DNA of 64,000 nt from contig NZ_JALXKS010000002.1 in the NCBI RefSeq assembly GCF_025144725.1, positions 1-64,000 of the forward strand. The letters are read 5' to 3'. The notes beneath the pieces were generated by a model. It ran no database searches and had not been told where the DNA came from. It was given only the letters and a program-made list of their open reading frames with translations. Source of the DNA: Brevibacterium sp. p3-SID960. Its GTDB lineage: Bacteria; Actinomycetota; Actinomycetes; Actinomycetales; Brevibacteriaceae. Below are positions 31,970 to 39,777 of this stretch, one piece after another. Each line of letters starts with the position of its first letter. Position 1 is the stretch's first letter. Both the position numbers and the translations under genes were made by a program.

Positions 31970-33762
31970 CAGTTGACTCCTCGCATGACCTGCCCGAGGC
32001 GGATGTAGCCTTCGACCGCGATCGCGCGCCACAGCATGGCCGCGGCTTCCGGATCCGACTTCTCCAGCTTCTCGATCGCGGACTTCGACAGCAGTTCGAC
32101 AACGGTCGGCTCGGCTACGCGGACGTCGAAGGGCTGATGGTAGGTCTCATTGAGGGCGAGCTCACCGAAGGACATGCCGGCGACGAGCTGCGCGTTGACG
32201 TCGCCGCCCTCATCCTCAGGATTGAGCATGTGCACCTCGCCGGAGACGATGAACCGGATGCCGTCGAACTCGTCACCGACCTTGCGGACGATATCGCCGG
32301 TGTCGTACTCCTCGCGCTTGAGCAGGCTGACGACCTTCTCACGGATCTTCTCGTCGATGCCTTCGAGCAGCACTGGAGTGGAGATCGCCTCGTCGGGGAA
32401 GCAGTCCTCGTCGCCGTACTGGCGGAGAATCTGATCCTCAGCCCATAACAGGGCATCGTTGCGGTCCTCGAAGATCTCGACCTGCATGTCGACGGGCACC
32501 AGAAGGTTCGCCAGCCGGTCGAACGGGTCGACGAGACCGAGGGAGGTGTCGACGTCGGCGAGGGCGGCGGCCAGCCGCGAGATCGCCTTGACTGAGACCT
32601 CGGCGATGTGATCGGCACGTGAGAGGTCGACGACGACGCAGACGGTGTTCTTGTCGAATGTCGCGACCTCACGGGAGAGCACTTCGATGCCGGAGAACAG
32701 CAGGTCGCCCATGACTTCGAGCACGTGGGCGCGCTCGCCGTATTCGGTGAGGACCGCCTCGGCGGCTTCCGGACGACGGGTCGTCGAGGGCACATGGTCG
32801 ATGGTGTCGTGCGTGCGGATCGTCGACAGGCCGGCCGTGGAGGTGCGCACGAAGTGCAGCTCCAGGTCGCGGGAGAGGATCCGGTGGGCGGCCAGACCGC
32901 GCACGCTCGAACCGTGCTGGTCGAGCGGCGGAGCGTAGGTGGCGATGCCGAGCTGGCCGGGCAGAGCGGAGATGATGCCGCCGCCGACGCCGCTCTTGGC
33001 CGGCAAGCCGACCGAGGACACCCAGTCACCGGAGTCGTCGTACATGCCGCAGGTGAGCATGACCGACAGCACCCGCTGGGCGACCTGGCGGGAGAACACG
33101 CGCTTGCCGGTGACCGGGTTGACGCCGAGGTTGGTCAGCGTCGCGGACATGATCGACAGGTCCTTCGCGCTGGCGAGGATGGCGCACTGGCGACTGTAGT
33201 CGTCGAAGGCCGGGAGCGGGTCGCCGTCGATGATGCCCCATGAGGCGAGGAACCATGACAGCGCGCGGTTGTGCATGCCGCCGTCGCGATCCGCCTCATA
33301 GGAGACCTCGTCGACTTCGAGGTCCCGGGCAGCGCAGTCGGACATGACGCGCAGGATCTTGTCGAAGACCTCGCCGTCGGAGTCCGGCAGAATCTGCGCG
33401 GTTGCCGCAATCGCACCGATGTTGATGAGCGGGTTCTTCGGCCTGCCGGTGTTGGCCTCACTGGAGAGGTCCTTGAACGAGGAGCCGGAGGGCTCGACGT
33501 CGATCTTCGCGTCCATGAACCGGAAGCCGCGGTCCTGCAGCGCGATGGCGTAGCAGAACACTTTGGAGATCGACTGCATGCTGAAGGGCACCTCGGCGTC
33601 ACCGGAGGTGTAGGTGTATCCGTCAGCGGTTGTCATCGCCAGGCCGCACAGATCAGGGTCGGCCTCGGCGAGTGAGGGGTTGTTCTGCGGCTGTTCACCG
33701 CCGTGGACATCGAAGAGACGCTCGTGCACGGAGTCGAGGTACTGCTGAATGGGCGATTGCAT
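31969..33762 (-). CDS. glsA: glutaminase with STAS and cNMP-binding-like domains
   Basis: This 597-residue protein has three parts. Residues 1-310 are a serine-dependent glutaminase (glutamine to glutamate plus ammonia) with the SxxK pair Ser64/Lys67 in SMQSISKVF. Residues about 335-440 are a STAS domain. Residues about 460-590 are a cyclic-nucleotide-binding-like domain with FGELALNETYHQPFDVRV. The Arg that normally holds the cyclic phosphate is not at its place, so nucleotide binding is doubtful. TAGCCT at 33769-33774 lies 6 bases before the ATG, giving a leaderless start. A phosphodiesterase gene follows with overlap. Confidence 0.92.
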   Translation of the reverse strand: MQSPIQQYLDSVHERLFDVHGGEQPQNNPSLAEADPDLCGLAMTTADGYTYTSGDAEVPFSMQSISKVFCYAIALQDRGFRFMDAKIDVEPSGSSFKDLSSEANTGRPKNPLINIGAIAATAQILPDSDGEVFDKILRVMSDCAARDLEVDEVSYEADRDGGMHNRALSWFLASWGIIDGDPLPAFDDYSRQCAILASAKDLSIMSATLTNLGVNPVTGKRVFSRQVAQRVLSVMLTCGMYDDSGDWVSSVGLPAKSGVGGGIISALPGQLGIATYAPPLDQHGSSVRGLAAHRILSRDLELHFVRTSTAGLSTIRTHDTIDHVPSTTRRPEAAEAVLTEYGERAHVLEVMGDLLFSGIEVLSREVATFDKNTVCVVVDLSRADHIAEVSVKAISRLAAALADVDTSLGLVDPFDRLANLLVPVDMQVEIFEDRNDALLWAEDQILRQYGDEDCFPDEAISTPVLLEGIDEKIREKVVSLLKREEYDTGDIVRKVGDEFDGIRFIVSGEVHMLNPEDEGGDVNAQLVAGMSFGELALNETYHQPFDVRVAEPTVVELLSKSAIEKLEKSDPEAAAMLWRAIAVEGYIRLGQVMRGVN

Positions 33763-34102
33763 GGTTCCAGGCTAGCCGACGCCTCCTGCCCTACGCTAAC
33801 GGTTCGCACGGCAGAGACAGCGAACCCCGTTGATGTCTGGTTCGCGTGACGGAGACGGATGGGCACCGATTCGGCGACGAGTGGGCGGGGAGGCGAGCCC
33901 TCCGCATCCGCGAAGGCACTCGCGTCTGCCCCGCAGAAGCGTGCAGCCATGAGGTGTTCATCACTTCTATGAGGTTTATTCAGCTCACATTCATCTCGCA
34001 TGAGCCCTCTACGCAGGATTTGCACATGCGTCAGTTGAGCGCTCACCAACCACTCACCTGCTGTTAAGCCGCAAAACAACCCACGTGAGGAACGGATCTC
34101 TC
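33763..34102. promoter_or_regulatory. intergenic region upstream of the SipW operon
   Basis: No gene is supported in these 340 bases. The left edge holds the glutaminase promoter on the minus strand. The right part is clearly AT-richer. It carries a direct repeat ATGAGGT at 33949-33955 and 33969-33975 (20 bases apart), then GAGGAA at 34087-34092 as ribosome binding site of the first exported protein. I expect the operon promoter here but cannot fix a single convincing box pair. Confidence 0.45.
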
Positions 34103-34684
34103 ATGACCGAAACGCCAACGCAGAAGAAGCCCAATCGTCGTGCCGCCAAGGCAGCCGCAGCCGGTGCCCTCGGTGTGGCCCTGCTCGCCGGGCTCGGTAC
34201 CACCTTCGCCAAGTGGTATGAAGAGGCCTCGATCGGCGACAGCAGCCTGCAGACAGGGCACTTGAATATGACTGTCGAGGACGAAAAATGGGTCGACGAC
34301 AACAGCGGGCAGACCATCGATGAAGCCCAGTTCAAGATGGTGCCCGGCGACAGGCTGCGCTACACCGCAAACGTCACCCCTGACCTCGAAGGCGACAATC
34401 TCGTCGCCACACTGAAAGTCAACACCACAGACACCGTCACCGGCGATCTTGCCAATATCGTCGAGGTCACGACCGTTGTCGGTACCGGCACCGATACCCA
34501 GCAGACCGTCAGGCCCGGCGACACTGCCGCGATCCCGGTGTCCGTCGAGCTGACGTTCCCACTGACGGCTGACGGCGAAACTCCGACAGAGGACAAGTCC
34601 AACTGGTGGGGCGACCGTGGCGAGGACGGAACGGTCAACCTCTCCGAGATCAAGATCGAACTCGATCAGAACGACAACCCCTGA
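34103..34684 (+). CDS. SipW-type exported protein 1, TasA/camelysin-like
   Basis: This 193-residue protein has a Lys/Arg-rich N terminus, a hydrophobic stretch (residues 20-35) and the alternate-signal cleavage region TTFAKWYEE, typical of substrates of SipW-like ER-type signal peptidases. The mature part is a beta-rich domain with VPGDRLRYTANV and LKVNTTDTV, resembling camelysin/TasA fibre subunits. The start ATG is preferred over the in-frame GTG at 34085 because that GTG lies in the GTGAGGAA binding site. It is first of five overlapping or nearly touching genes that include the signal peptidase. Confidence 0.85.
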   Translation: MTETPTQKKPNRRAAKAAAAGALGVALLAGLGTTFAKWYEEASIGDSSLQTGHLNMTVEDEKWVDDNSGQTIDEAQFKMVPGDRLRYTANVTPDLEGDNLVATLKVNTTDTVTGDLANIVEVTTVVGTGTDTQQTVRPGDTAAIPVSVELTFPLTADGETPTEDKSNWWGDRGEDGTVNLSEIKIELDQNDNP

Positions 34685-34688
34685 TCTC

Positions 34689-35471
34689 ATGACCGTTGCC
34701 TCCGTGCGACGGGTAGCGGCAGCCGCGGTGGCCGCCGGTCTGGGACTGGTCCTCCTGTCCTCGACCGGCGTCACCCTGGCGAATTGGTACGAAGAGACCA
34801 CCCTGCCGGATACCCAGATCTCCTCCGGCTCGCTCACGCTTGAGGCCGGCTCCACCGCTCCGGTGCAGCTGCACAGCCGCTTTCCCGAAGATCAGCGGAC
34901 CTTCGCCGGCGGCACCGCATGCACGGCACCGAGCGGGTTCGCGGCGTGCCGTGAACTCACGGCAGCTGAACTCGAAGGGCAGCTGCTGCTGCCCGGCGAC
35001 CAGCTGCTCATCCAGGAGACTTTCACGGCAGCAGCGAACGGGACGAACCTCACCGCACACGTCACCGTCGATCGAGCAGACGTCACAGCTGCGCTGCCGA
35101 ACGGCACAACGGTGGACACCGAACTCACCCGCGATGGTGAGAGCCTCGGCGATCCGGCCGAGATCTCCGGATCCGACCCCGCAGAACTGAAGAAGGCCGA
35201 GTGGCAGGTGAGTTCGACGATCACCACCCCACAGCAGTGGCCGGTGTCCTTCGAGCCCCGCAGCATCGACCTCGGCGCGCTCACCGTTCAGGTCGAGCAG
35301 CAGGCGCCGCAACACCTCGACTGCATTCGACCCCTCACCAGCACAGCAGGCTCACACTGGGAACCGGCAGGGAACACCACCGGTGACAGCCCACTCCAGT
35401 GCCGAGCTGTACCCGAGGACACACGAGACACGACACGCATGGTGACGATACGACAGGAGCACGCACCGTGA
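34689..35471 (+). CDS. SipW-type exported protein 2
   Basis: This 260-residue protein begins MTVASVRRVAAAAVAAGLGL and has the cleavage region VTLANWYEETTL near residues 30-41. The mature part has LLPGDQLLIQETFTA (the same PGD motif as protein 1) and four cysteines in total: a pair inside CTAPSGFAAC, one in LDCIRPL and one in LQCRAV, which could form two disulfides. It starts 4 bases after protein 1 and ends overlapping protein 3 (GTGA). It is probably a paralogue of protein 1 and a candidate minor pilin-like or capping subunit. Confidence 0.8.
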   Translation: MTVASVRRVAAAAVAAGLGLVLLSSTGVTLANWYEETTLPDTQISSGSLTLEAGSTAPVQLHSRFPEDQRTFAGGTACTAPSGFAACRELTAAELEGQLLLPGDQLLIQETFTAAANGTNLTAHVTVDRADVTAALPNGTTVDTELTRDGESLGDPAEISGSDPAELKKAEWQVSSTITTPQQWPVSFEPRSIDLGALTVQVEQQAPQHLDCIRPLTSTAGSHWEPAGNTTGDSPLQCRAVPEDTRDTTRMVTIRQEHAP

Positions 35472-36667
35472 GACAGCAGTGGATCACCCCGGCAAGCCTC
35501 ATCGCTGCGCTCCTCATCGTCATCGCCACGGTCATCACCCCGACCGGTTCCACTCTGGCCATGTGGTTCGAAGAGCTCACCACCGATGAGCTCTCTGCAC
35601 AGACGGACAGCTACACGCTCGACTTCGCCGATGTGCCCAGCACCAGCGAGAGCACCAACCCGGCACAGCCTCCGGTGTGGAATCAGCCGAGCTTCACCGT
35701 CACGAATAAGTCCTCGACCCTCGCGCGTGAGATGCGCATCACCCGCGCTCAGCTCACAAGCCGCTACAGCTACGACGGTTCGACCCTTGATCCGGTGCGC
35801 AATTCCCGCATCACCTTCGCGCTCGCCCCCGCCGGCCGGACGTGCACGAGCAGCGAACGGAAGCAGGTCTGGACAGCAAAGGAAACCGGACAGGCTCCAC
35901 CTGCGAACGGGATCTTCACTCCGCCGGCCGGTGGCGCAACATTCATGCTCGCAGCCGGCGAGACCCGCCACATGTGCGTCGACATCACCCTTGACACTGC
36001 TTCGTCCACGGTGGACCAGCGCCGTTCCCTGTTGCGCCGCTTCGCCGGTGCCGGCATCAAAGCTGTCACCGACATCGGCCCGGCTCAGACACTGTCGACC
36101 GATGGCCGCGAATCTGGGTCGGTCACGAGCCTCTACCGCGTCAGCTTGCCGCAGCCAGCGCCGTCGCCCTCCATCACGTCAAACGGAGTTCCCGGATGTC
36201 AGCCCGGACGCATGTCCAGTTACCGCGGCTACATGCGGCTGCAGTGGGGGTGGCCAGATGCCAGCGGCTCCAGCGCCGTCGACACGTCTGTCATCGACCG
36301 GTGGGAAGTCTGGAGCAAGCCGACCGGCGGGTCCTGGTCCAAGATCACCAACGGCTACCACGTGCGTCCCAGTGATGGACCCTACGCTCCGGAGCATCCC
36401 GGTGGCAACATCCCTGCATCAGAGCGTCATGTGTACGTCGAACGCGAAATCATCCGCCGCCCAGCTTTGGACGGCAATCGGGTGCACCGTGATTTCGCCA
36501 TCGTCGGCGTTCTGAAGAACTCCGCGCAGACACGATTCATTGCGGCGCAGGGGTGGGACCTGTCGTGGAACGGCATGTCGCTTATGAACCAGTACCTCTG
36601 CAACAGCACCGTCACCACGCCTGGAAACCTCACCGGCGCCCCGAACGTCCCGGGGAGGCAGTGGTGA
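35468..36667 (+). CDS. SipW-type exported protein 3, larger
   Basis: This 399-residue protein starts at GTG (VRQQWITPASLIAALL) whose GTGA overlaps the previous stop. The cleavage region is STLAMWFEELTTDEL. The mature protein is about twice as long as protein 1: an N-terminal beta-rich part, then a Ser/Pro linker near residue 235, then a domain with WPDASGSSAVDTSVIDRWEV that looks fibronectin-like. Cysteines near residues 130, 185 and 240 may form disulfides. It may be a tip or adhesive subunit; this is inference from size and position. Confidence 0.75.
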   Translation: MRQQWITPASLIAALLIVIATVITPTGSTLAMWFEELTTDELSAQTDSYTLDFADVPSTSESTNPAQPPVWNQPSFTVTNKSSTLAREMRITRAQLTSRYSYDGSTLDPVRNSRITFALAPAGRTCTSSERKQVWTAKETGQAPPANGIFTPPAGGATFMLAAGETRHMCVDITLDTASSTVDQRRSLLRRFAGAGIKAVTDIGPAQTLSTDGRESGSVTSLYRVSLPQPAPSPSITSNGVPGCQPGRMSSYRGYMRLQWGWPDASGSSAVDTSVIDRWEVWSKPTGGSWSKITNGYHVRPSDGPYAPEHPGGNIPASERHVYVEREIIRRPALDGNRVHRDFAIVGVLKNSAQTRFIAAQGWDLSWNGMSLMNQYLCNSTVTTPGNLTGAPNVPGRQW

Positions 36668-37251
36668 TGCGCACGCTTCTCACGTGGCTCCTGTGGAGCG
36701 CTGCCGGTGCTCTGGCGCTGCTGCTGCTCGCGATGGTCGTCGTCCCCCGCCTCATGGGGTGGGTGCCGCTGACAGTGCTGACTGGCTCGATGGAGCCTGC
36801 GATCCCGCCGGGTTCGCAGGTCTACGTCAAACCCGTCGAGGGTGCGGCCGAGGTCTCCGTCGGCGATGTCATCACGTTCATGCCCAACCCCGATGACGAG
36901 ACGCTCATCACGCACCGGGTCGTCGGCTTCAGTGTCAACGGGGCCGGTGAGAAGTCCTTCACCACCCAGGGCGATGCCAACAACGCACCCGACCCTGAGG
37001 CGGTGCTTCCCAAGCAGGTCCGCGGCGTCGTCGTCTACCACCTCCCCTACGTCGGACACATCGCACTCGGCATCGACGGGCCGACGAAGATCGCCGCGAT
37101 CACCGTCATCGGCCTGGCGCTCATCGGCTACGCGATCTGGCAGCTGCTGCTCGCTGGCCGCGACCGCGTGCGGCGCCGCCCGGATTCCGAGGATGAGACC
37201 GCACCCGGTGAGCGCTCCCCCAGCGCCGAGGAGGTGCGCACCGATGCCTGA
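36667..37251 (+). CDS. sipW: signal peptidase I, SipW/ER type
   Basis: This 194-residue membrane protease has helices near residues 5-28 and 146-166. The nucleophile is Ser41 in LTGSMEP. The general base is His83 in LITHRVVG, where ordinary bacterial signal peptidases have Lys, so it is of the archaeal/ER type. GDANNAPDP supplies the conserved Asp residues 103 and 109. Its dedicated substrates should be the three proteins encoded just upstream. The ATG shares a base with the preceding stop (TGATG), and the gene overlaps the next by 8 bases. Confidence 0.93.
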   Translation: MRTLLTWLLWSAAGALALLLLAMVVVPRLMGWVPLTVLTGSMEPAIPPGSQVYVKPVEGAAEVSVGDVITFMPNPDDETLITHRVVGFSVNGAGEKSFTTQGDANNAPDPEAVLPKQVRGVVVYHLPYVGHIALGIDGPTKIAAITVIGLALIGYAIWQLLLAGRDRVRRRPDSEDETAPGERSPSAEEVRTDA

Positions 37252-38026
37252 GACCCCCGCCTTACAGCACGCCCCCGCGCGCCCGGTCGCACGCGTCCTG
37301 CTGGCCGCCCTCGCAGCCCTCGCTCTTGCTCTGGACGTGTTGCCTGCCACAGCGACCACCGCCTCGGCATCAGCTCCTATCGAGGTCTCCGTCGACGGTG
37401 AGAACTGGGCTCCGCAGCTGCCCCGGCAGCTGTTCGACAGCGTCGACCGCCTCTCCCCCGGTGACCGTGTCGACGACACGGTATGGCTGCGGAATGCCAC
37501 CGATGCGCCGATCGCCGTTCGCGTGCAGATGCGCTGGATCGGGCCGGCGGACACAGCAGCGATCGACGATGCGATTGCCGTGGGCATGAACGGGAGCTCT
37601 GCGACCGTCCGCCAGCTGCGCGCCGAGCCTCTGACCGCCGACCTCGGTAAGCTCGCCCCACAGGCCACTGCCCGTCTCGACGCCGAGGCCGTGCTGCCGT
37701 TCTCGGCGCCGAATGCGACGCAGTCGCGGTACCTCGGTCTCGATCTCGTCCTTCAGCTCAGCGGCGAAGACGATTCCGGCCCGAGCGATGCCCTCAGGCC
37801 GGTTCCGTCCGCCTCTTCCGCACAGCACGGGTCTGAAAACGACTCCGAGGGCAGTGAGCGCAGCCTGCCGCGCGACGATGAGGCCGACCGCTGGGCACCG
37901 CTGCCGCGCACCGGAGTGGAGACACTGCTGCTCCTGGCGGCAGGGCTGGTGGCGATCGGCGTCGGCATCACCGCGCTGCTCGTGGCCCGCCATCGGCGCC
38001 GCAATGCGGAAGCAGGCTCCCCCTAG
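37244..38026 (+). CDS. LPRTG wall-anchored surface protein
   Basis: This 260-residue protein has an N-terminal signal sequence (residues 15-40, ending ATATTASASA). A beta-rich domain carries LSPGDRVDDTVWLRN, the same PGD motif as exported proteins 1 and 2. An acidic Ser-rich spacer follows, then the sortase signal LPRTG near residue 224, a hydrophobic stretch and a basic tail (RHRRR). It should be covalently attached to peptidoglycan. It is last in the SipW operon and would serve as the cell-wall anchor of the exported polymer, an inference from the shared motif and linkage. No sortase is in the window. Confidence 0.85.
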   Translation: MPETPALQHAPARPVARVLLAALAALALALDVLPATATTASASAPIEVSVDGENWAPQLPRQLFDSVDRLSPGDRVDDTVWLRNATDAPIAVRVQMRWIGPADTAAIDDAIAVGMNGSSATVRQLRAEPLTADLGKLAPQATARLDAEAVLPFSAPNATQSRYLGLDLVLQLSGEDDSGPSDALRPVPSASSAQHGSENDSEGSERSLPRDDEADRWAPLPRTGVETLLLLAAGLVAIGVGITALLVARHRRRNAEAGSP

Positions 38027-38059
38027 CGCTGAGACGCAGCTGCTCAGACTCCTTAACCC

Positions 38060-38088
38060 CAGTCACTTTCCATCATGGAAAGTGACTG
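38060..38088. promoter_or_regulatory. 29-bp near-perfect palindromic operator
   Basis: Two 14-base arms, CAGTCACTTTCCAT and its exact complement, flank a single central base. It lies 53 bases before the membrane-protein gene at 38142 and just ahead of GATACT (38088-38093), a possible -10 box. The winged-helix regulator encoded two genes downstream is the obvious candidate to bind it. Confidence 0.75.
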
Positions 38089-38141
38089 ATACTCTGACGT
38101 CAGCTGCAGAAGACGACAGATGATGAGACGAGGGAGTCACG

Positions 38142-38597
38142 ATGACGAACAGCACCTCAGCACACGCCCACCAGCACCCCGACCCAGCCGAAGCCCGCAC
38201 ATCACTCGCCGCAGCAGAACAGGCGCACACCACCTCCGCGCGTGCCAACACGCTGCCCTTGGCCGCCGGTCTTCTGGCCTCCGGGGCTGCGATGACCGCC
38301 GGATCACTCGTCGTCGCCGCTGACGCCGAGGCGGGAGGCTCACCGCTGTTCATCCTGCGGATCCTGCTCTCCCTCGCGCTGCTCATCCCCGGTGCGGTCA
38401 TCTACTCCGCCGCCCGCTCGTGGACGCGCCGGGACACTATCCTGCTCGTCACCGTGCTCGTGCTGCAGGTGGGCGCCTACATCGGCGCGGCGATGGCAGC
38501 GAACCTGCTCGCCGCCCCGCTGTACGCTGACCTCGCGGCCGGCTTCATCATCCTCGTCACGACCGTGGCGATGGCCGTGCTGCGCCGCCGTGCTTGA
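38142..38597 (+). CDS. small four-helix membrane protein
   Basis: This 151-residue protein has a polar, His/Ala-rich N terminus of about 45 residues and four transmembrane segments (about residues 47-66, 74-94, 103-124 and 127-147). I do not recognise a family. GAGGGAG precedes the ATG. It is cotranscribed with a winged-helix regulator 35 bases downstream, behind a large palindromic operator. Such pairs are common in actinobacteria; the membrane protein may be the regulated output. Function is unknown. Confidence 0.75.
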   Translation: MTNSTSAHAHQHPDPAEARTSLAAAEQAHTTSARANTLPLAAGLLASGAAMTAGSLVVAADAEAGGSPLFILRILLSLALLIPGAVIYSAARSWTRRDTILLVTVLVLQVGAYIGAAMAANLLAAPLYADLAAGFIILVTTVAMAVLRRRA

Positions 38598-38632
38598 ACC
38601 GCCGTACATGAACCGGCAGACAGGAGACGATC

Positions 38633-38977
38633 ATGGGCACCCCTCAGAATGCGATTGCGCAGCTGTCCCCGCAGCTGACGAACCCGACGCGGCTGGCCCT
38701 CGTCGCCGGACTCCACGGCTGTGTGCGGGCGGATTTCCGCACGATCCGCGAGCAGCTCGGCGTCAGCGATTCGACGCTGTCGAAGCACATCTCCACCCTC
38801 GAAGACAACGAGATCGTTGCAGTCCGCAAGGGCTTCATCGGCAAGCGGACGCGCACGTGGCTGAGCCTCACCTCCGCCGGCCGGAAGGTCTATGACGCGC
38901 ATATGGCCGGGCTGCGCCAGATCGCGGACCTGGCGTTCAGCGAGGCCGAAGCGGAGAACGAACCGAGCACCAGGTGA
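38633..38977 (+). CDS. winged-helix transcriptional regulator
   Basis: This 114-residue protein has a winged helix-turn-helix: TNPTRLALVAGLHGC, then DFRTIREQLGVSDSTLSKHIS (recognition helix near residues 42-56), then a wing KGFIGKRTRTWLSLT and a dimerisation helix. It belongs to the ArsR/MarR-like group of small winged-helix repressors and has no metal-binding Cys cluster. AGGAG lies upstream of the ATG. It probably represses its own operon through the palindrome at 38060-38088. Confidence 0.85.
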   Translation: MGTPQNAIAQLSPQLTNPTRLALVAGLHGCVRADFRTIREQLGVSDSTLSKHISTLEDNEIVAVRKGFIGKRTRTWLSLTSAGRKVYDAHMAGLRQIADLAFSEAEAENEPSTR

Positions 38978-39043
38978 ACAGCGGCCGGCACCACCGCACG
39001 AACCCGGCCGCAGCGGACCCGGAGACGGCAACCGGCGACGGCA

Positions 39044-39073
39044 AAGGCCCGAGGCGAGAACGCCTCGGGCCTT
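39044..39073. terminator. terminator between regulator gene and tRNA-Tyr
   Basis: A perfect 13-bp stem (AAGGCCCGAGGCG and complement) with the loop AGAA begins 6 bases past the 3-prime end of tRNA-Tyr and 66 bases past the regulator gene on the other strand. It can serve both. Confidence 0.8.
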
Positions 39074-39078
39074 GGCTG

Positions 39079-39160
39079 TGGCAGGTATAGGATTCGAACC
39101 TATGAAGGCAATGCCGGCTGATTTACAGTCAGCTCCCTTTGGCCGCTCGGGCAACCTGCC
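39079..39160 (-). tRNA. tRNA-Tyr (GTA)
   Basis: This is an 82-base class II tRNA with acceptor GGCAGGT / ACCTGCC, discriminator A, anticodon loop CTGTAAA (GTA) and a long variable arm. CCA is not encoded. A strong terminator follows directly. Confidence 0.96.
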
Positions 39161-39285
39161 AGGTGTCTGCTTGAGGCGCATGCGCGGTCAAGCACCTATG
39201 GAAGGATACTAGCTCCGCGGCAGAAACGCCAATCGCCTCAGCGCCTAGAATGGTGTGCGAAACGTCACCGTCCGCAGGAGGATCC

Positions 39286-39777
39286 ATGGCCAGCGAATCG
39301 TCATTCGACATCGTCTCTGAAGTCGACCGGCAGGAAGCCGACAACGCCCTGAACCAGGCAGCGAAGGAGATCCGCTCCCGCTACGACTTCAAGGGCACCG
39401 ACGCCTCGATCGAATGGTCCGGCGAGTCGATCATGATGAAGGCGGTCAGTGAGGACCGCGTCAAGGCCGTGCTCGATGTCTTCCAGTCCAAGCTCGTGCG
39501 CCGCGGCATCTCGCTCAAGTCCCTCGAGACCGGCGACCCGTACGCCTCGGGCAAGGAGTACCGACTGGAGGGTCACCTCAAGGAGGGCATCGACAAGGAG
39601 AACGCGAAGAAGATCGCGAAGATCATCCGCGATGAGGGCCCCAAGGGCGTCAAAGCCCAGATCCAGGGCGAGGAGCTGCGGGTGAGCTCGAAGAAGCGCG
39701 ATGACCTGCAGGCGGTCATCGCCCTGCTCAAGGGCAAGGACCTCGACGTCGACCTGCAGTTCACCAACTACCGCTGA
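39286..39777 (+). CDS. yajQ: YajQ-family nucleotide-binding protein
   Basis: This 163-residue protein contains family hallmarks [28 protein letters not shown] and [20 protein letters not shown]. YajQ proteins bind nucleotides, and some relatives bind cyclic di-GMP; the role in actinobacteria is not settled. AGGAGG lies 4-5 bases before the ATG, which fixes the start over the longer frame. TAGAAT at 39246-39251 is a likely -10 box. It is convergent with the hydrolase gene, overlapping its last bases. Confidence 0.93.
   Translation: MASESSFDIVSEVDRQEADNALNQAAKEIRSRYDFKGTDASIEWSGESIMMKAVSEDRVKAVLDVFQSKLVRRGISLKSLETGDPYASGKEYRLEGHLKEGIDKENAKKIAKIIRDEGPKGVKAQIQGEELRVSSKKRDDLQAVIALLKGKDLDVDLQFTNYR

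Noticed and set aside
31970..32032. N-terminal extension of the glycerophosphodiester phosphodiesterase
   Set aside because: The extension lies inside the glutaminase gene and is not family-like; the TGATG junction start fits better.
34085..34102. GTG at 34085 as the start of the first SipW-type protein
   Set aside because: That GTG belongs to the GTGAGGAA ribosome binding region; the ATG at 34103 is correctly placed behind it.
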